Below are positions 14,346 through 23,826 of a stretch of 55,326 nucleotides of DNA, in pieces (position 1 is the first letter of the stretch; each line of letters opens with the position of its first letter). The DNA comes from Marinobacter pelagius (GTDB lineage: Bacteria; Pseudomonadota; Gammaproteobacteria; Pseudomonadales; Oleiphilaceae): NCBI RefSeq assembly GCF_003315345.1, contig NZ_QNRO01000025.1, positions 1 to 55,326 on the forward strand, in the 5' to 3' direction. The notes under the pieces were generated by a model. The model did no database searches. It saw nothing but the letters and a program-made list of their open reading frames with translations, and was not told where the DNA came from. The position numbers and the translations under genes are program-made.

Positions 14346-16118
14346 ATGAAGTTGAACAGATTCTACAGGGACGAGCTGAGCTTTCTGCGGTTGCAAGGCA
14401 GGGAATTTGCCGAAGCACACCCGCAGCTCACCCGGTTTTTGTCCGAGCAGAGCACCGACCCGGATGTCGAACGGTTGCTGGAAGGCTTTGCCTTCCTGAC
14501 GGGCAAACTGAGGGAGAAGGTCGAGGACGAGTTTCCCGAGCTGACCCACTCTCTGCTCAATATGCTTTGGCCGAATTATCTGCGACCGGTGCCCAGCTGC
14601 ACCATCATGCGCTTTGACCCGCAGTTACATGCCATCAGCGAGCGCCAGGTGGTTGATCGTCATACCGAGATCAAGAGCCGTCCGCTAGGTGACTCCAGCC
14701 GCCAGACCCAATGCCGGTTCCGAACCTGCCGGGCGGTAGAGGTGTTTCCTATTAGTGTGGCGGAGGCGAACGCCGAGCATTCGCGGGAAGTATCCTCCGT
14801 GACCGTGGATCTGGCGCTGCATACCGACCAGCCGCTGAATGGTATCGGCCTTGAGAGCCTGCGTTTCTATCTGGGGGGAACCAACCACACGGCACAAACT
14901 CTGTATCTGTGGCTGAACCATTACCTCAGCCGCATGGAACTGGTGGTGGGCGACAGTGTGTTCAGTCTGCCTTCGTCTCTGCTGCAACCAGTCGGTTTTG
15001 CGGCGGACGAGGCGATTTTGCCCTATCCGAAGAATGCGTATGCCGGTTATCGCATCATCCAGGAATATCTGAGTTTCCCGGAGGCCTTCCGGTTTGTGGA
15101 CATTACCGGCCTGAAGTCCCGATTGCCCGCGGCGCAGGCCGATGAGATCAGCCTGCGTTTCCATTTCAGCCGCATTCTGCCGCCGGATGCCCGGATCACT
15201 CGGGAGTCGATGCAACTTTACTGCACCCCCGCGGTAAACCTGTTCAGTCACGAAGGCGAGCCGGTGGACCTGAACGGTCGCCAGACCGAGTACCGTATCT
15301 CACCGTCCAGTCGGTGCCCGGAGCATTATGAGGTGTTCAGCATCGAGCAGGTCGAGGGCTGGCTTGAGGGACGTTCCGGTCGGGGCGAGCCGCGCATCTA
15401 CACGGCGTTCGAGAGTTTCCAGCATGAGGTGGAACGTGATCGGGGCCGCACCGCGCTGTACTACCGGGTTCGCACCCGGGAGAGCGTTCGGGGTGACGGT
15501 TTTGACCACTACATTTCGTTTGTCCGCGGTGATGAAACCGAGTGCCTGAACCGGCAGGAAGCGGTGTCACTCACGCTTACCTGCACCAACCGTCAGTTGC
15601 CCCAACAACTGGCCGTGGGTGAAGTCTGTATGGCCACCGAAAGCACACCGGCATTTGCGGCCTTCAGCAACATCACTCGACCCACGGCGACTTTGCGTCC
15701 GACGCTGGACGGCAGCTTGCTATGGACGCTGATTTCCAACCTGTCGCTGAATTATCTGTCGATGCTGGATGTCGACGCCCTGCGTACCGTACTGCGGGTG
15801 TATGACTTCCGAGCGCTGGTGGACCGTCAGGCTGAGCGGGTATCCCAGAAGCGGCTGGCGGGTATCCGGCGCATCACCACCAAACCGGTCGACCGGATGA
15901 TCCGGGGGCTACCGGTGCGGGGTATCCGGTCAGAGTTGCGGTTGGACCAGCAGGGGTTTGCCAGTGAAGGCGACCTCTACCTGTTCGGCACGGTGCTGAG
16001 CCAGTTTTTTGCGCTTTACGCGAGCATTAACGCTTTTCACCAACTGGAAGTGGTGAATACAGAGAATCAGGAACGGTACACATGGACGTTACAGCAAGGT
16101 CAGCAGCCGCTGATGTAG
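14346..16118 (+). CDS. tssF: Type VI secretion baseplate protein TssF (VasA)
   Basis: Baseplate wedge protein of 590 residues. The N terminus is typical for the family: FYRDELSFLRLQGREFAEAHP, then the DPDVERLLEGFAFLTGKL block and LLNMLWPNYLRPVPS. The C-terminal region includes YLSMLDVDALRTVLRVYDF and an RGLPVRGIRSEL block. The ATG at 14346 follows the 92-bp repeat. The last 37 bases overlap tssG, so the two baseplate subunits are probably coupled in translation. Confidence 0.96.
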   Translation: MKLNRFYRDELSFLRLQGREFAEAHPQLTRFLSEQSTDPDVERLLEGFAFLTGKLREKVEDEFPELTHSLLNMLWPNYLRPVPSCTIMRFDPQLHAISERQVVDRHTEIKSRPLGDSSRQTQCRFRTCRAVEVFPISVAEANAEHSREVSSVTVDLALHTDQPLNGIGLESLRFYLGGTNHTAQTLYLWLNHYLSRMELVVGDSVFSLPSSLLQPVGFAADEAILPYPKNAYAGYRIIQEYLSFPEAFRFVDITGLKSRLPAAQADEISLRFHFSRILPPDARITRESMQLYCTPAVNLFSHEGEPVDLNGRQTEYRISPSSRCPEHYEVFSIEQVEGWLEGRSGRGEPRIYTAFESFQHEVERDRGRTALYYRVRTRESVRGDGFDHYISFVRGDETECLNRQEAVSLTLTCTNRQLPQQLAVGEVCMATESTPAFAAFSNITRPTATLRPTLDGSLLWTLISNLSLNYLSMLDVDALRTVLRVYDFRALVDRQAERVSQKRLAGIRRITTKPVDRMIRGLPVRGIRSELRLDQQGFASEGDLYLFGTVLSQFFALYASINAFHQLEVVNTENQERYTWTLQQGQQPLM

Positions 16119-17098
16119 CCGGGCTGGAACCCATTCTCGGCAACGCGCGTCGATACAGTTTTTTTCAGCTGGTGGACCTGATTCACCGGCACCACGGCGA
16201 TGATCTGGAGCGTGCGGTTAACGACGAACCACGTCAGGAACGCATCCGGTTTTCCGCCTCCGCGGGTCTGGGCTTTCCCGGCAGTGATGTGGTGTCGGCG
16301 CTGTCGCCTGAGCATGAGCATGCGCCCTATCAGATGGAAGTCAGTTTTCTGGGGTTGCACGGTTCCCAGTCTCCCCTCCCGGGTTACTACCTGGAGGATC
16401 TGGCCTGGGAAGCAGGGCAGAACCTCGGCGTGCGTCGGCATTTTCTGGATTTCTTTAATCACCGGCTGGTGACCCTGTTCCACCGGGCCTGGCGCAAATA
16501 CCGTTATTACATTCGCTTTCAGCCCGGCGCCAGCGATGGTTTTTCGGAGCTGGTCTTTGCCCTGGCCGGGCTGGGCAACAGCCGGTTGCGGGACGCGACG
16601 CCGGTGAACTGGTCCAAAATGCTGGCCTATGCCGGCCTGATGGCGGGCCGGAGCCGATCGCCGGAAGTGGTCAGCGGCATCGTCGCCCATTGTTTTGATC
16701 TGGACGACGTCAGCATCGAGCAGTGGGTGCTGCGCAAACTGGACATCGCCCGGGATCAGCAGACTTCGCTGGGCAGGGCCAACGCAACTCTCGGGGAGGA
16801 CACCCTGGTGGGCTCGGCGATCCGGGATCGCAGCGGCAAGTTCCTACTCCGGTTGCGAAATCTGACCCGGCAGCGATTCGCGGATTTCCTGCCCAACGGT
16901 CGGGATCACCAGCGCCTGGTCAAGCTGGTGGAATTCACCACCCGGGAGCAGCTGGCCTATGACCTGGAGCTGCAGATGCGGCCGAAAGACATCCGCCCAA
17001 TGGAGCTGGGAGAGGATGTTCGGCTCGGCTGGAACTCCTTCGTAACCCCGGAACGGGGCCGCGAGAGGCCGGCAGTACGGATACAGATCAGACGTTAG
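16082..17098 (+). CDS. tssG: Type VI secretion baseplate protein TssG (VasB)
   Basis: TssG joins TssF in the baseplate wedge. The 338-residue protein carries the family blocks YSFFQLVDLIHRH, IRFSASAGLGFPGSDV, the LLGLHGSQSPLPGYYLEDL-like region (here FLGLHGSQSPLPGYY), and FLDFFNHRLVTLFHRAWRKYR. Its start lies inside the end of tssF. It is followed after 17 bases by the FHA protein gene. Confidence 0.96.
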   Translation: MDVTARSAAADVAGLEPILGNARRYSFFQLVDLIHRHHGDDLERAVNDEPRQERIRFSASAGLGFPGSDVVSALSPEHEHAPYQMEVSFLGLHGSQSPLPGYYLEDLAWEAGQNLGVRRHFLDFFNHRLVTLFHRAWRKYRYYIRFQPGASDGFSELVFALAGLGNSRLRDATPVNWSKMLAYAGLMAGRSRSPEVVSGIVAHCFDLDDVSIEQWVLRKLDIARDQQTSLGRANATLGEDTLVGSAIRDRSGKFLLRLRNLTRQRFADFLPNGRDHQRLVKLVEFTTREQLAYDLELQMRPKDIRPMELGEDVRLGWNSFVTPERGRERPAVRIQIRR

Positions 17099-17115
17099 GG
17101 CAGGGAGCCAGAGAC

Positions 17116-18426
17116 GTGGCACATCAGACAGCAGAAATCACACTGGTGATCACCAACCCCACCGAAATCCGCGGTGGTGCCAGCATTGAGCACAGTTTCG
17201 ACAATGCGGGTGGTTCCATCGGCACCGCAGCCAGTGATACCTGGAAGCTATCCTCGCATCGAACCGGTGCAGTGCCCGGCCATGCAGAAGTCCGTTATCT
17301 CGATGGCGGTTTCTGCCTGATTGACCGCAGTGGCCGCACCTATATCAACAGCTGCAGTCAGCCGGTGGGCCGTGGCCGCCGTGCCAGATTGAGCCACGGG
17401 GATTTCATCACCATTGGCCGCTACCGGATACGGGCGGAGCTGTCCTGCATCCCGGAAAGTGGTGGCGAAATGGAAGATGGCCCTGGCGATCATCATGGGC
17501 TGCTGGATAGCTCTGAGAGCGATCTGAAACGCGTCGCCACTGAGCAGAACCAGCCCGAAGGCCGGGAGCCACTGGAAGGTCTGCAATCGGCCGCAGGCGA
17601 CCCGGTCAGTAGTGATCCGCTGGCGCACTGGCAGCAAAAGTCTGCCCATCCGGATGAGGAAGCCCGTGAGCTGCTGGCCATTGACCGGGCATGGTTTGCC
17701 CTTTCAGCCGATGTCACCGATGAGTATCGCGAGAACCGGGATGTGGCCATGGGCCTGCCGGTAACTGCGCAACGCGACAACAAGGAAAGACAGGGAATGT
17801 CCGAGAACACAAGAAATCCGCAGGAGGTCAGCCGCCAGCACATCAGTGGTGCGCCGCTGCTTCGGGGGCTGGACGCTGATATTGATTTTGCCGACAGCGA
17901 CGAGATGCGCCTTTTTCTGGAAGAAGCCGGTCAAACCCTCAAGGCCACGGTTGAGGGATTACTGGCGCTGCATCAGGGCGAAGACAGTCGCCATCAGGCC
18001 CTGCGCACCCGCCTGCAGCCCATCGAGGATAACCCGCTGCGCCTGGCCAATGACTATCCGGACACCATCCAGACCCTGTTTGCCGCCAAGCGCAGTCCGG
18101 TACATCTGTCGGCCCCTGCTGCAGTGCGGGAGAGCCTGGACAGTCTGAATCACCACCAGCAGGCCACCCGGGAGGCCATTCGCGAGGCCCTGGAGGCCAT
18201 TCTGCACGCGTTCTCACCGCAGGCGTTGCTGCGCCGGTTCCACGGTTATCGCCGTGGTCTGCAGGACAACGAAGACGAAGGCCGCTGGGCCTGGGACATG
18301 TATCAACATTATTACCGTGAACTGAAATCCAGTCGTCAGCAGGGCTTTGAACGCCTGTTCCAGGAAGTGTTCGACCAGGCTTACGACCAACACTTACGCC
18401 AATTACAGAGGGAGAAACTGTTGTGA
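17116..18426 (+). CDS. tagH: Type VI secretion FHA-domain protein TagH (VasC), degenerate FHA
   Basis: Residues about 25-110 are an FHA-type beta sandwich, and residues 250-436 are the VasC/TagH C-terminal domain (LLRGLDADIDF..., then AFSPQALLRRFHGYRRGL). The middle (110-245) is polar and acidic and probably disordered. The phosphothreonine-binding loops look altered: where canonical FHA domains have GR after the first strands and SGRHA, this protein has SIGTAAS and VPGHAEV, so the key Arg is missing. No PpkA kinase or PppA phosphatase gene is in the cluster. A scaffold role is likelier than phospho-signalling (inference). The start is GTG, and the stop overlaps the tssJ start by four bases. 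Confidence 0.9.
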   Translation: MAHQTAEITLVITNPTEIRGGASIEHSFDNAGGSIGTAASDTWKLSSHRTGAVPGHAEVRYLDGGFCLIDRSGRTYINSCSQPVGRGRRARLSHGDFITIGRYRIRAELSCIPESGGEMEDGPGDHHGLLDSSESDLKRVATEQNQPEGREPLEGLQSAAGDPVSSDPLAHWQQKSAHPDEEARELLAIDRAWFALSADVTDEYRENRDVAMGLPVTAQRDNKERQGMSENTRNPQEVSRQHISGAPLLRGLDADIDFADSDEMRLFLEEAGQTLKATVEGLLALHQGEDSRHQALRTRLQPIEDNPLRLANDYPDTIQTLFAAKRSPVHLSAPAAVRESLDSLNHHQQATREAIREALEAILHAFSPQALLRRFHGYRRGLQDNEDEGRWAWDMYQHYYRELKSSRQQGFERLFQEVFDQAYDQHLRQLQREKLL

Positions 18427-18956
18427 AGTACGGCAAATGGAGCTTGCTGGTGGTCGCTTTAATGCTGGCAGGGTGTAGTACCCCGTACAACGCGGTGACC
18501 AAGACCGCCAAGGTACTCTGGGACCCCGATATTCCTGTGGGGTACCCGGATGAGCTGCCCAGCCGGGTCGATCTGACCATGCTCGCGGAACCCGGTGTGA
18601 ACCCCAACCAGTCGCTGGCACCTACACCCATCGCCTTCCAGGTGATCGAGCTACGGGACAGTTCGCTGTTAATGGCGGGTGATTTCGACCAGCTGCTGAA
18701 CAACCTGGAGGATTCTCTGGGCCAGAACTACGTAGACCACAGTGATTACAGCCTGGTGCCCGGCCAGTTCCGATTTGTGGAACCGTTCGAGATCAGCGAA
18801 GACACTCGCTACATCGGAGTGATTGCCTTCTATGCCTACCCGAACCTGTCCCAGTGGAAAAAAGTGGTGAAAGTGGACCCGATTGGCGGGCGCTATCACC
18901 TGCTGGTAAACCTGCGCGAACGCGAAGTGCAACTCAGACGGTCGGATGAAAGCTGA
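18423..18956 (+). CDS. tssJ: Type VI secretion outer-membrane lipoprotein TssJ (VasD)
   Basis: TssJ anchors the TssM membrane complex to the outer membrane. The 177-residue protein has a signal peptide ending in the lipobox LMLAGC, so Cys18 should be lipidated. A transthyretin-like beta domain follows, with the LRDSSLLMAGDFDQL loop expected to touch TssM. GTG start at 18423, overlapping tagH by four bases. The stop shares one base with the tssK ATG. Confidence 0.94.
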   Translation: MKYGKWSLLVVALMLAGCSTPYNAVTKTAKVLWDPDIPVGYPDELPSRVDLTMLAEPGVNPNQSLAPTPIAFQVIELRDSSLLMAGDFDQLLNNLEDSLGQNYVDHSDYSLVPGQFRFVEPFEISEDTRYIGVIAFYAYPNLSQWKKVVKVDPIGGRYHLLVNLREREVQLRRSDES

Positions 18957-20290
18957 TGGCAGTGACGAATCGAGTGGTCTGGAGTGATGGGCTGTTCATC
19001 AAACCCCAGCACTTCCAGCAACAGCAGCGCTATCTGGAACACCAGATTAACGAGCGGTCTCTGGCCGTCTCGGATTATCTTTTCGGATTCAGTGACCTGG
19101 AGTTGAACGCGGAGTACCTGAGCTTTGGCCGAGTTGGACTGGTGCGGGCCTCCGGACTGTTTCCGGACGGCACCCGGTTCAACGTGCCCCAGGACGATGT
19201 GATGCCGGAGCCACTGGAAATGACCGACGCCTCAGTGGCCAACCAGGTGGTTTATCTGGCGCTGCCGCTGGCCAGTAACAGCCTGGCTGAAGTCGAATGG
19301 CCGGAGGCGCCGGTGGCCGGTCGGTTCCAGGCACAGAGCGTTGAAGTCCGTGATCTGCACTCCATCGACGGCGATGCTCACACCATCGATGTGGGGCGGG
19401 TGGTTCCCCGCCTGATGCTGGAGCGTGAAGATCGCAGTGCCTACGCTGCACTGGCCATCGGCCGGATTCAGGAAAAACGCCCCGATGGCAGCCTGGTCAT
19501 GGATCCGAACTTCCTCCCGACCATGCTCAGTGTGCGTTCTGCACCACGGCTGCAGCGTTTTGTTGGTGAAATGGCGGGATTGATGCAGGAACGGGCCCGC
19601 AACATTGCCGAACGGGTTGGCGCACCTGGGCAGGGTGGCGTGGCGGATGTGTCCGATTTCATGCTGCTGCAGATGCTGAACCGGGCACATCCGAAGTTCA
19701 TGCATCTGGCCCGGCTGCGCCAACTGCACCCGGAGCGACTGTACGAGGCGCTTCTGGAGCTATGTGGCGAGCTGGTGACTTTTACCGATGAAAGCCGGTT
19801 GCCCAAGGAGTTCACCCCCTACGACCACGAACTGCCGGAGGGCTGCTTCAGCCCGCTGATGCAGGTTCTGCGGCAGGCGTTGAGTACCGTGCTGGAGCCG
19901 CGGGCACTGGCCATTGCGCTGCAGGAACGCCAGTACGGCCTCACGGTAGCGCCGGTACAGGATGGTCAGTTGATGAGCGACGCCGAGTTCATTCTGGCGG
20001 TCAAAGCCGATATGCCCCCGGACGACCTGCGCAAGCAGTTTGTGCAGCAGTGCAAGGTGGCCTCGGTGGAGAAAATCCGCGATCTCATCAGTCTGCAGCT
20101 GCCGGGCATTCCGCTATCAGCACTGCCGGTGGCCCCACGCCAGTTGCCGTATCACGCCGGTTTTGTGTACTTCCGCCTGGACGACCAGAGTCAGGCCTGG
20201 CAGATGCTCGACAACGCCAGTGGCTTTGCTTTCCACGTGGCGGGCAGTTACCCGGGACTGGAAATGCAATTCTGGGCAATCAGGAGCTAA
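18956..20290 (+). CDS. tssK: Type VI secretion baseplate adaptor TssK (VasE)
   Basis: TssK trimers link the baseplate to the membrane complex and resemble phage receptor-binding proteins. The 444-residue protein is full length. It opens with the family signature VVWSDGLFIKPQHFQQQQRY. Later blocks include MLLQMLNRAHPKFMHLA and the C-terminal LPGIPLSALPVAPRQLPYHAG. It starts on the last base of the tssJ stop. Confidence 0.96.
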   Translation: MAVTNRVVWSDGLFIKPQHFQQQQRYLEHQINERSLAVSDYLFGFSDLELNAEYLSFGRVGLVRASGLFPDGTRFNVPQDDVMPEPLEMTDASVANQVVYLALPLASNSLAEVEWPEAPVAGRFQAQSVEVRDLHSIDGDAHTIDVGRVVPRLMLEREDRSAYAALAIGRIQEKRPDGSLVMDPNFLPTMLSVRSAPRLQRFVGEMAGLMQERARNIAERVGAPGQGGVADVSDFMLLQMLNRAHPKFMHLARLRQLHPERLYEALLELCGELVTFTDESRLPKEFTPYDHELPEGCFSPLMQVLRQALSTVLEPRALAIALQERQYGLTVAPVQDGQLMSDAEFILAVKADMPPDDLRKQFVQQCKVASVEKIRDLISLQLPGIPLSALPVAPRQLPYHAGFVYFRLDDQSQAWQMLDNASGFAFHVAGSYPGLEMQFWAIRS

Positions 20291-20293
20291 ATC

Positions 20294-21115
20294 ATGGCAG
20301 ATGCACTGGTAATGGACAGGCCAGGCAACACCAGGGATTCGGGTGATCGTGCATTCAGCGACCTTTTGTTTGCCGATAGCGGCGCCGGCCAATCGCCGGT
20401 CGAATCCGGTGACAGCAGCTTCCGGCTTCGCGGCCTGGAAGACAACCGGCTGATCGACGCTGCCACGCCGCTGCTGGGGTTGGTGATCCGGGTACGGCGG
20501 CTGGCCGAGTTCCGCGATGTGGAAACCCTGTACCAGCAAGTGGTGGACGAAGTGGCCGCCATCGATCGGGAACTGGTAGAGCAGGGCTATGAGCGCCCCA
20601 CGGTGGTGGCCTACCGCTACGTGCTCTGCGCCTTTATTGATGAGGCCGTGCTGGGCACTGACTGGGGGGCTCACAGTATCTGGTCCCAGCACTCGCTGCT
20701 CAGTCGTTTTCATAACGAAACCTGGGGCGGTGAGAAGGTGTTTGCCATCCTGTCCCGTATGGAAAAGGAGCCGACCCGTTTCCGGGACATGCTGGAGTTT
20801 ATCCATCTGTGCCTGTGTCTGGGATTTGAAGGCCGCTACAAGGTTATGGAAAACGGCCGGGACGAATACGAGCAGGTGGTTCGTGGCCTCTATGACCAGC
20901 TCCGGGAACTGCGTGGTGACCGGGATAGCCGGCCGCTGGCGGATGCCACTGAAAACCTGATGCCGGCCCGCAACCGCCTGCGCAGCGGCCTGCCCCTCTG
21001 GGGCATTGGTGGCCTGTTTGTATTCGCCATGGCCGGGATCTATTCGCTCTACAACACGGCGCTGAACGAACGCATCAGGGAGGTGCTCAGCGTCCTGGAA
21101 CAGCTACCGAAATAA
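20294..21115 (+). CDS. tssL: Type VI secretion inner-membrane protein TssL (DotU/IcmH type)
   Basis: TssL pairs with TssM in the inner membrane. The 273-residue protein has a cytoplasmic helical domain (VVAYRYVLCAFIDEAVLGTDWG and GFEGRYKVMENGRDEYEQV are characteristic). A single transmembrane helix near residues 230-252 follows, then a short periplasmic tail. There is no C-terminal OmpA-like peptidoglycan-binding domain, so wall anchoring would need a separate protein, and none is in this cluster. It begins three bases after tssK. Confidence 0.95.
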   Translation: MADALVMDRPGNTRDSGDRAFSDLLFADSGAGQSPVESGDSSFRLRGLEDNRLIDAATPLLGLVIRVRRLAEFRDVETLYQQVVDEVAAIDRELVEQGYERPTVVAYRYVLCAFIDEAVLGTDWGAHSIWSQHSLLSRFHNETWGGEKVFAILSRMEKEPTRFRDMLEFIHLCLCLGFEGRYKVMENGRDEYEQVVRGLYDQLRELRGDRDSRPLADATENLMPARNRLRSGLPLWGIGGLFVFAMAGIYSLYNTALNERIREVLSVLEQLPK

Positions 21116-21125
21116 GGACATCACT

Positions 21126-23759
21126 GTGATTCGGGTAGAACTTCCGGCGCTGATCGGGCGCCTCAACGACATTTCACGCCAGGCCCTGGAAGCCTCCGCG
21201 GCCTTGTGCATCAGCCGTCAGGGCGCCGAAATTACGCCGGCGCACCTGCTGTTCAAATTGCTGGAAACACCCTTTTCCGACGTGCGCCAGATTCTGGAAC
21301 ACGCCGGTATCAACCACCAGCAACTGCAACCGCTGGTGGGCGACAGCCTGAACGGCGAGCCACAGACCGCCGAGCCCTATCCCTCGTTCTCGCCGCTGCT
21401 GGTGGAACTGATGCAGGACGCCTGGCTGCTGGCCTCCACCGAACTGGGCCACAGCGAACTGCGCTCCGGTGCGGTGTTCCTGGCCCTGCTGATGAACGTC
21501 GACCGCTACCTGATGCCCCGGGTGGCACAGGCGCTGGTGGACATCAACCGGGAACAGCTACGCAAGCAGTTCGACCGGGTTACCGAAGGCTCTGTGGAGC
21601 GTCCGCAGCTGGCAGAAAACGGCGGTGCCAACCCCGTTGTTGAAGCTAATATGGATCCGCTCAAACGTTACGCCACCGATTTCACCAAGCTGGCCCGGGA
21701 AGAAAAACTCGACCCGGTAGTGTGCCGGGACGCCGAAATCGACCAGATGATCGACATTCTCTGCCGTCGCCGCAAGAACAACCCCATTGTGGTCGGCGAT
21801 GCCGGCGTGGGCAAAAGCGCCGTGGTCGAAGGTCTGGCCCTGCGCATCGTCAACGGCGACGTGCCGGACCGCCTGAAAAACGTTGAACTCTGGACCCTGG
21901 ACATGGGCGCCCTGCAGGCCGGGGCCTCCGTCAAAGGTGAGTTTGAAAAGCGCCTGAAGGGCGTGATCGAAGCCGTGAAAGGCTCGGCCACCCCGATCAT
22001 CCTGTTCATCGACGAAGCCCATACCCTGATCGGCGCTGGCAACAGCGAAGGCGGCTCTGACGCTGCCAACCTGCTGAAACCGGCTTTGGCCCGGGGCGAG
22101 CTGCGCACCATCGCCGCCACCACCTGGCGCGAGTACAAGAAATACTTCGAAAAAGACCCGGCCCTCAGCCGTCGTTTCCAACCAGTTGCACTGGACGAGC
22201 CAACTCCGGGCGAAGCCGTCCACATCCTCCGTGGCCTGCGCACTGTCTACGAAAAAGCCCACCAGGTCCTGATCGCCGACAGCGCCCTGAAAGCCGCCGC
22301 TGAAATGTCCGCCCGTTACCTGGCCGGTCGCCAACTGCCAGACAAAGCCATCGACGTACTGGATACCGCCTGCGCCCGGGTCAGCCTGAACCTGAGTACG
22401 CCATCGAGGCGCCTGAGTCACGTGCGCAGTGAACTGCACCAGCTGGCCATGGAACAGGAACTGTTGAGCCGGGAACACACCCTGGGCCAGAACGTAGATG
22501 CCGAGCGTGAGCACGCCCTGGAGCAGCAGATTGCTGAGCTGACCGCCGAATCCGAAGCGCTGGAACAAAGCTGGAACGATCAGCGTGAACTCGTTGCCCG
22601 ACTGGTCGAGATCCGCGAACAGCTACTGACCGGTGAAGCGCCTGTGGCAGAAGCTCATGACGGCACCACCGATTCCGAAGCGGAAGAACGCCCGGATCTG
22701 AAAGCCGAAGCCGCCGCCATCGAACAGGAGCTGGCCGAACTCCAGGCCGATGAACCCCTGGTTCACGCCCGTGTGGATGCCCGCCAGGTGGCCGAAGTCA
22801 TCGCCGACTGGACCGGTATCCCGGTCAACCGCATGACCATCGACGAACTGGAAAAAATCACCCACCTGCCGGCCTACCTGCAAGCCCACATCAAAGGCCA
22901 GGACACGGCCATCGACTGCCTGCACCAGCACCTACTCACCGCCCGTGCCGATCTGCGCCGGCCCGGACGCCCAATGGGCGCTTTTCTGCTGGTGGGCCCC
23001 AGTGGCGTGGGTAAAACCGAAACCGTGGTGCAACTGGCCGAACTGCTCTATGGCGGTCGCCAGTTCCTCACCACCATCAACATGTCGGAATATCAGGAGA
23101 AACACACCGTCTCCCGCCTGATCGGTTCACCCCCAGGCTACGTTGGTTTCGGTGAAGGTGGCATCCTGACCGAAGCCATCCGCCAGAAACCCTACTCCGT
23201 GGTGCTGCTCGACGAAGTCGAAAAAGCCCACTCGGAAGTCCTCAACCTGTTCTACCAGGCCTTCGACAAAGGCGAACTGGCCGACGGCGAAGGCCGGTTG
23301 ATCGACTGCAAAAACGTGGTCTTCTTCCTGACCTCCAACCTCGGCTTCCAGACCATCGTCAACCACGCCAAAGAGCCGGAGAAGATCGAAGACGCCCTGT
23401 ACCCGGAACTGGCCAACTTCTTCAAACCGGCGTTGCTGGCGCGCATGGAAGTGGTGCCTTACCTGCCTCTGGGCGAAGACACCCTCAACCGCATCGTTGG
23501 TGACAAACTCCAGCGCCTGGCCGATCAGATCAAAGCCCGTTACCACACCGAGGTGAAACTGGAAGACGGCCTGGTCGAAGCCATCCGTAGCCGCGCGACA
23601 CGAAGCGAGAACGGAGCAAGGATGCTGGAGTCGATCATCGAAGGCGAACTGTTGCCGCCTGTGTCCCTGGCGCTGCTGGAAAAGCTGGCGGCCCGGGAGC
23701 CGGTGACGAAGGTGACGCTTGGGGTTACTGAAAACAAGTTCACGGGCACAGTCGCCTGA
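21126..23759 (+). CDS. tssH: Type VI secretion sheath-recycling ATPase TssH (ClpV)
   Basis: AAA+ unfoldase that disassembles contracted TssB/TssC sheaths. The 877-residue protein has an N domain (1-150), NBD1 with Walker A GDAGVGKSA and Walker B LFIDEAH, and a middle coiled-coil domain of about 130 residues. That middle domain carries an acidic Glu/Ala-rich insert (EAEERPDLKAEAAAIEQEL). NBD2 follows with GPSGVGKTE and VVLLDEVEKAH. The YVGFGEGG pore-loop region is present. GTG start with AAGGA eight bases upstream. Confidence 0.97.
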   Translation: MIRVELPALIGRLNDISRQALEASAALCISRQGAEITPAHLLFKLLETPFSDVRQILEHAGINHQQLQPLVGDSLNGEPQTAEPYPSFSPLLVELMQDAWLLASTELGHSELRSGAVFLALLMNVDRYLMPRVAQALVDINREQLRKQFDRVTEGSVERPQLAENGGANPVVEANMDPLKRYATDFTKLAREEKLDPVVCRDAEIDQMIDILCRRRKNNPIVVGDAGVGKSAVVEGLALRIVNGDVPDRLKNVELWTLDMGALQAGASVKGEFEKRLKGVIEAVKGSATPIILFIDEAHTLIGAGNSEGGSDAANLLKPALARGELRTIAATTWREYKKYFEKDPALSRRFQPVALDEPTPGEAVHILRGLRTVYEKAHQVLIADSALKAAAEMSARYLAGRQLPDKAIDVLDTACARVSLNLSTPSRRLSHVRSELHQLAMEQELLSREHTLGQNVDAEREHALEQQIAELTAESEALEQSWNDQRELVARLVEIREQLLTGEAPVAEAHDGTTDSEAEERPDLKAEAAAIEQELAELQADEPLVHARVDARQVAEVIADWTGIPVNRMTIDELEKITHLPAYLQAHIKGQDTAIDCLHQHLLTARADLRRPGRPMGAFLLVGPSGVGKTETVVQLAELLYGGRQFLTTINMSEYQEKHTVSRLIGSPPGYVGFGEGGILTEAIRQKPYSVVLLDEVEKAHSEVLNLFYQAFDKGELADGEGRLIDCKNVVFFLTSNLGFQTIVNHAKEPEKIEDALYPELANFFKPALLARMEVVPYLPLGEDTLNRIVGDKLQRLADQIKARYHTEVKLEDGLVEAIRSRATRSENGARMLESIIEGELLPPVSLALLEKLAAREPVTKVTLGVTENKFTGTVA

Positions 23760-23826
23760 CTTTCAGACTGACTGAATCGTAGCGCACCGTGGGGGCGGCG
23801 ATCTCCATGAATAAGGAACGATATCA

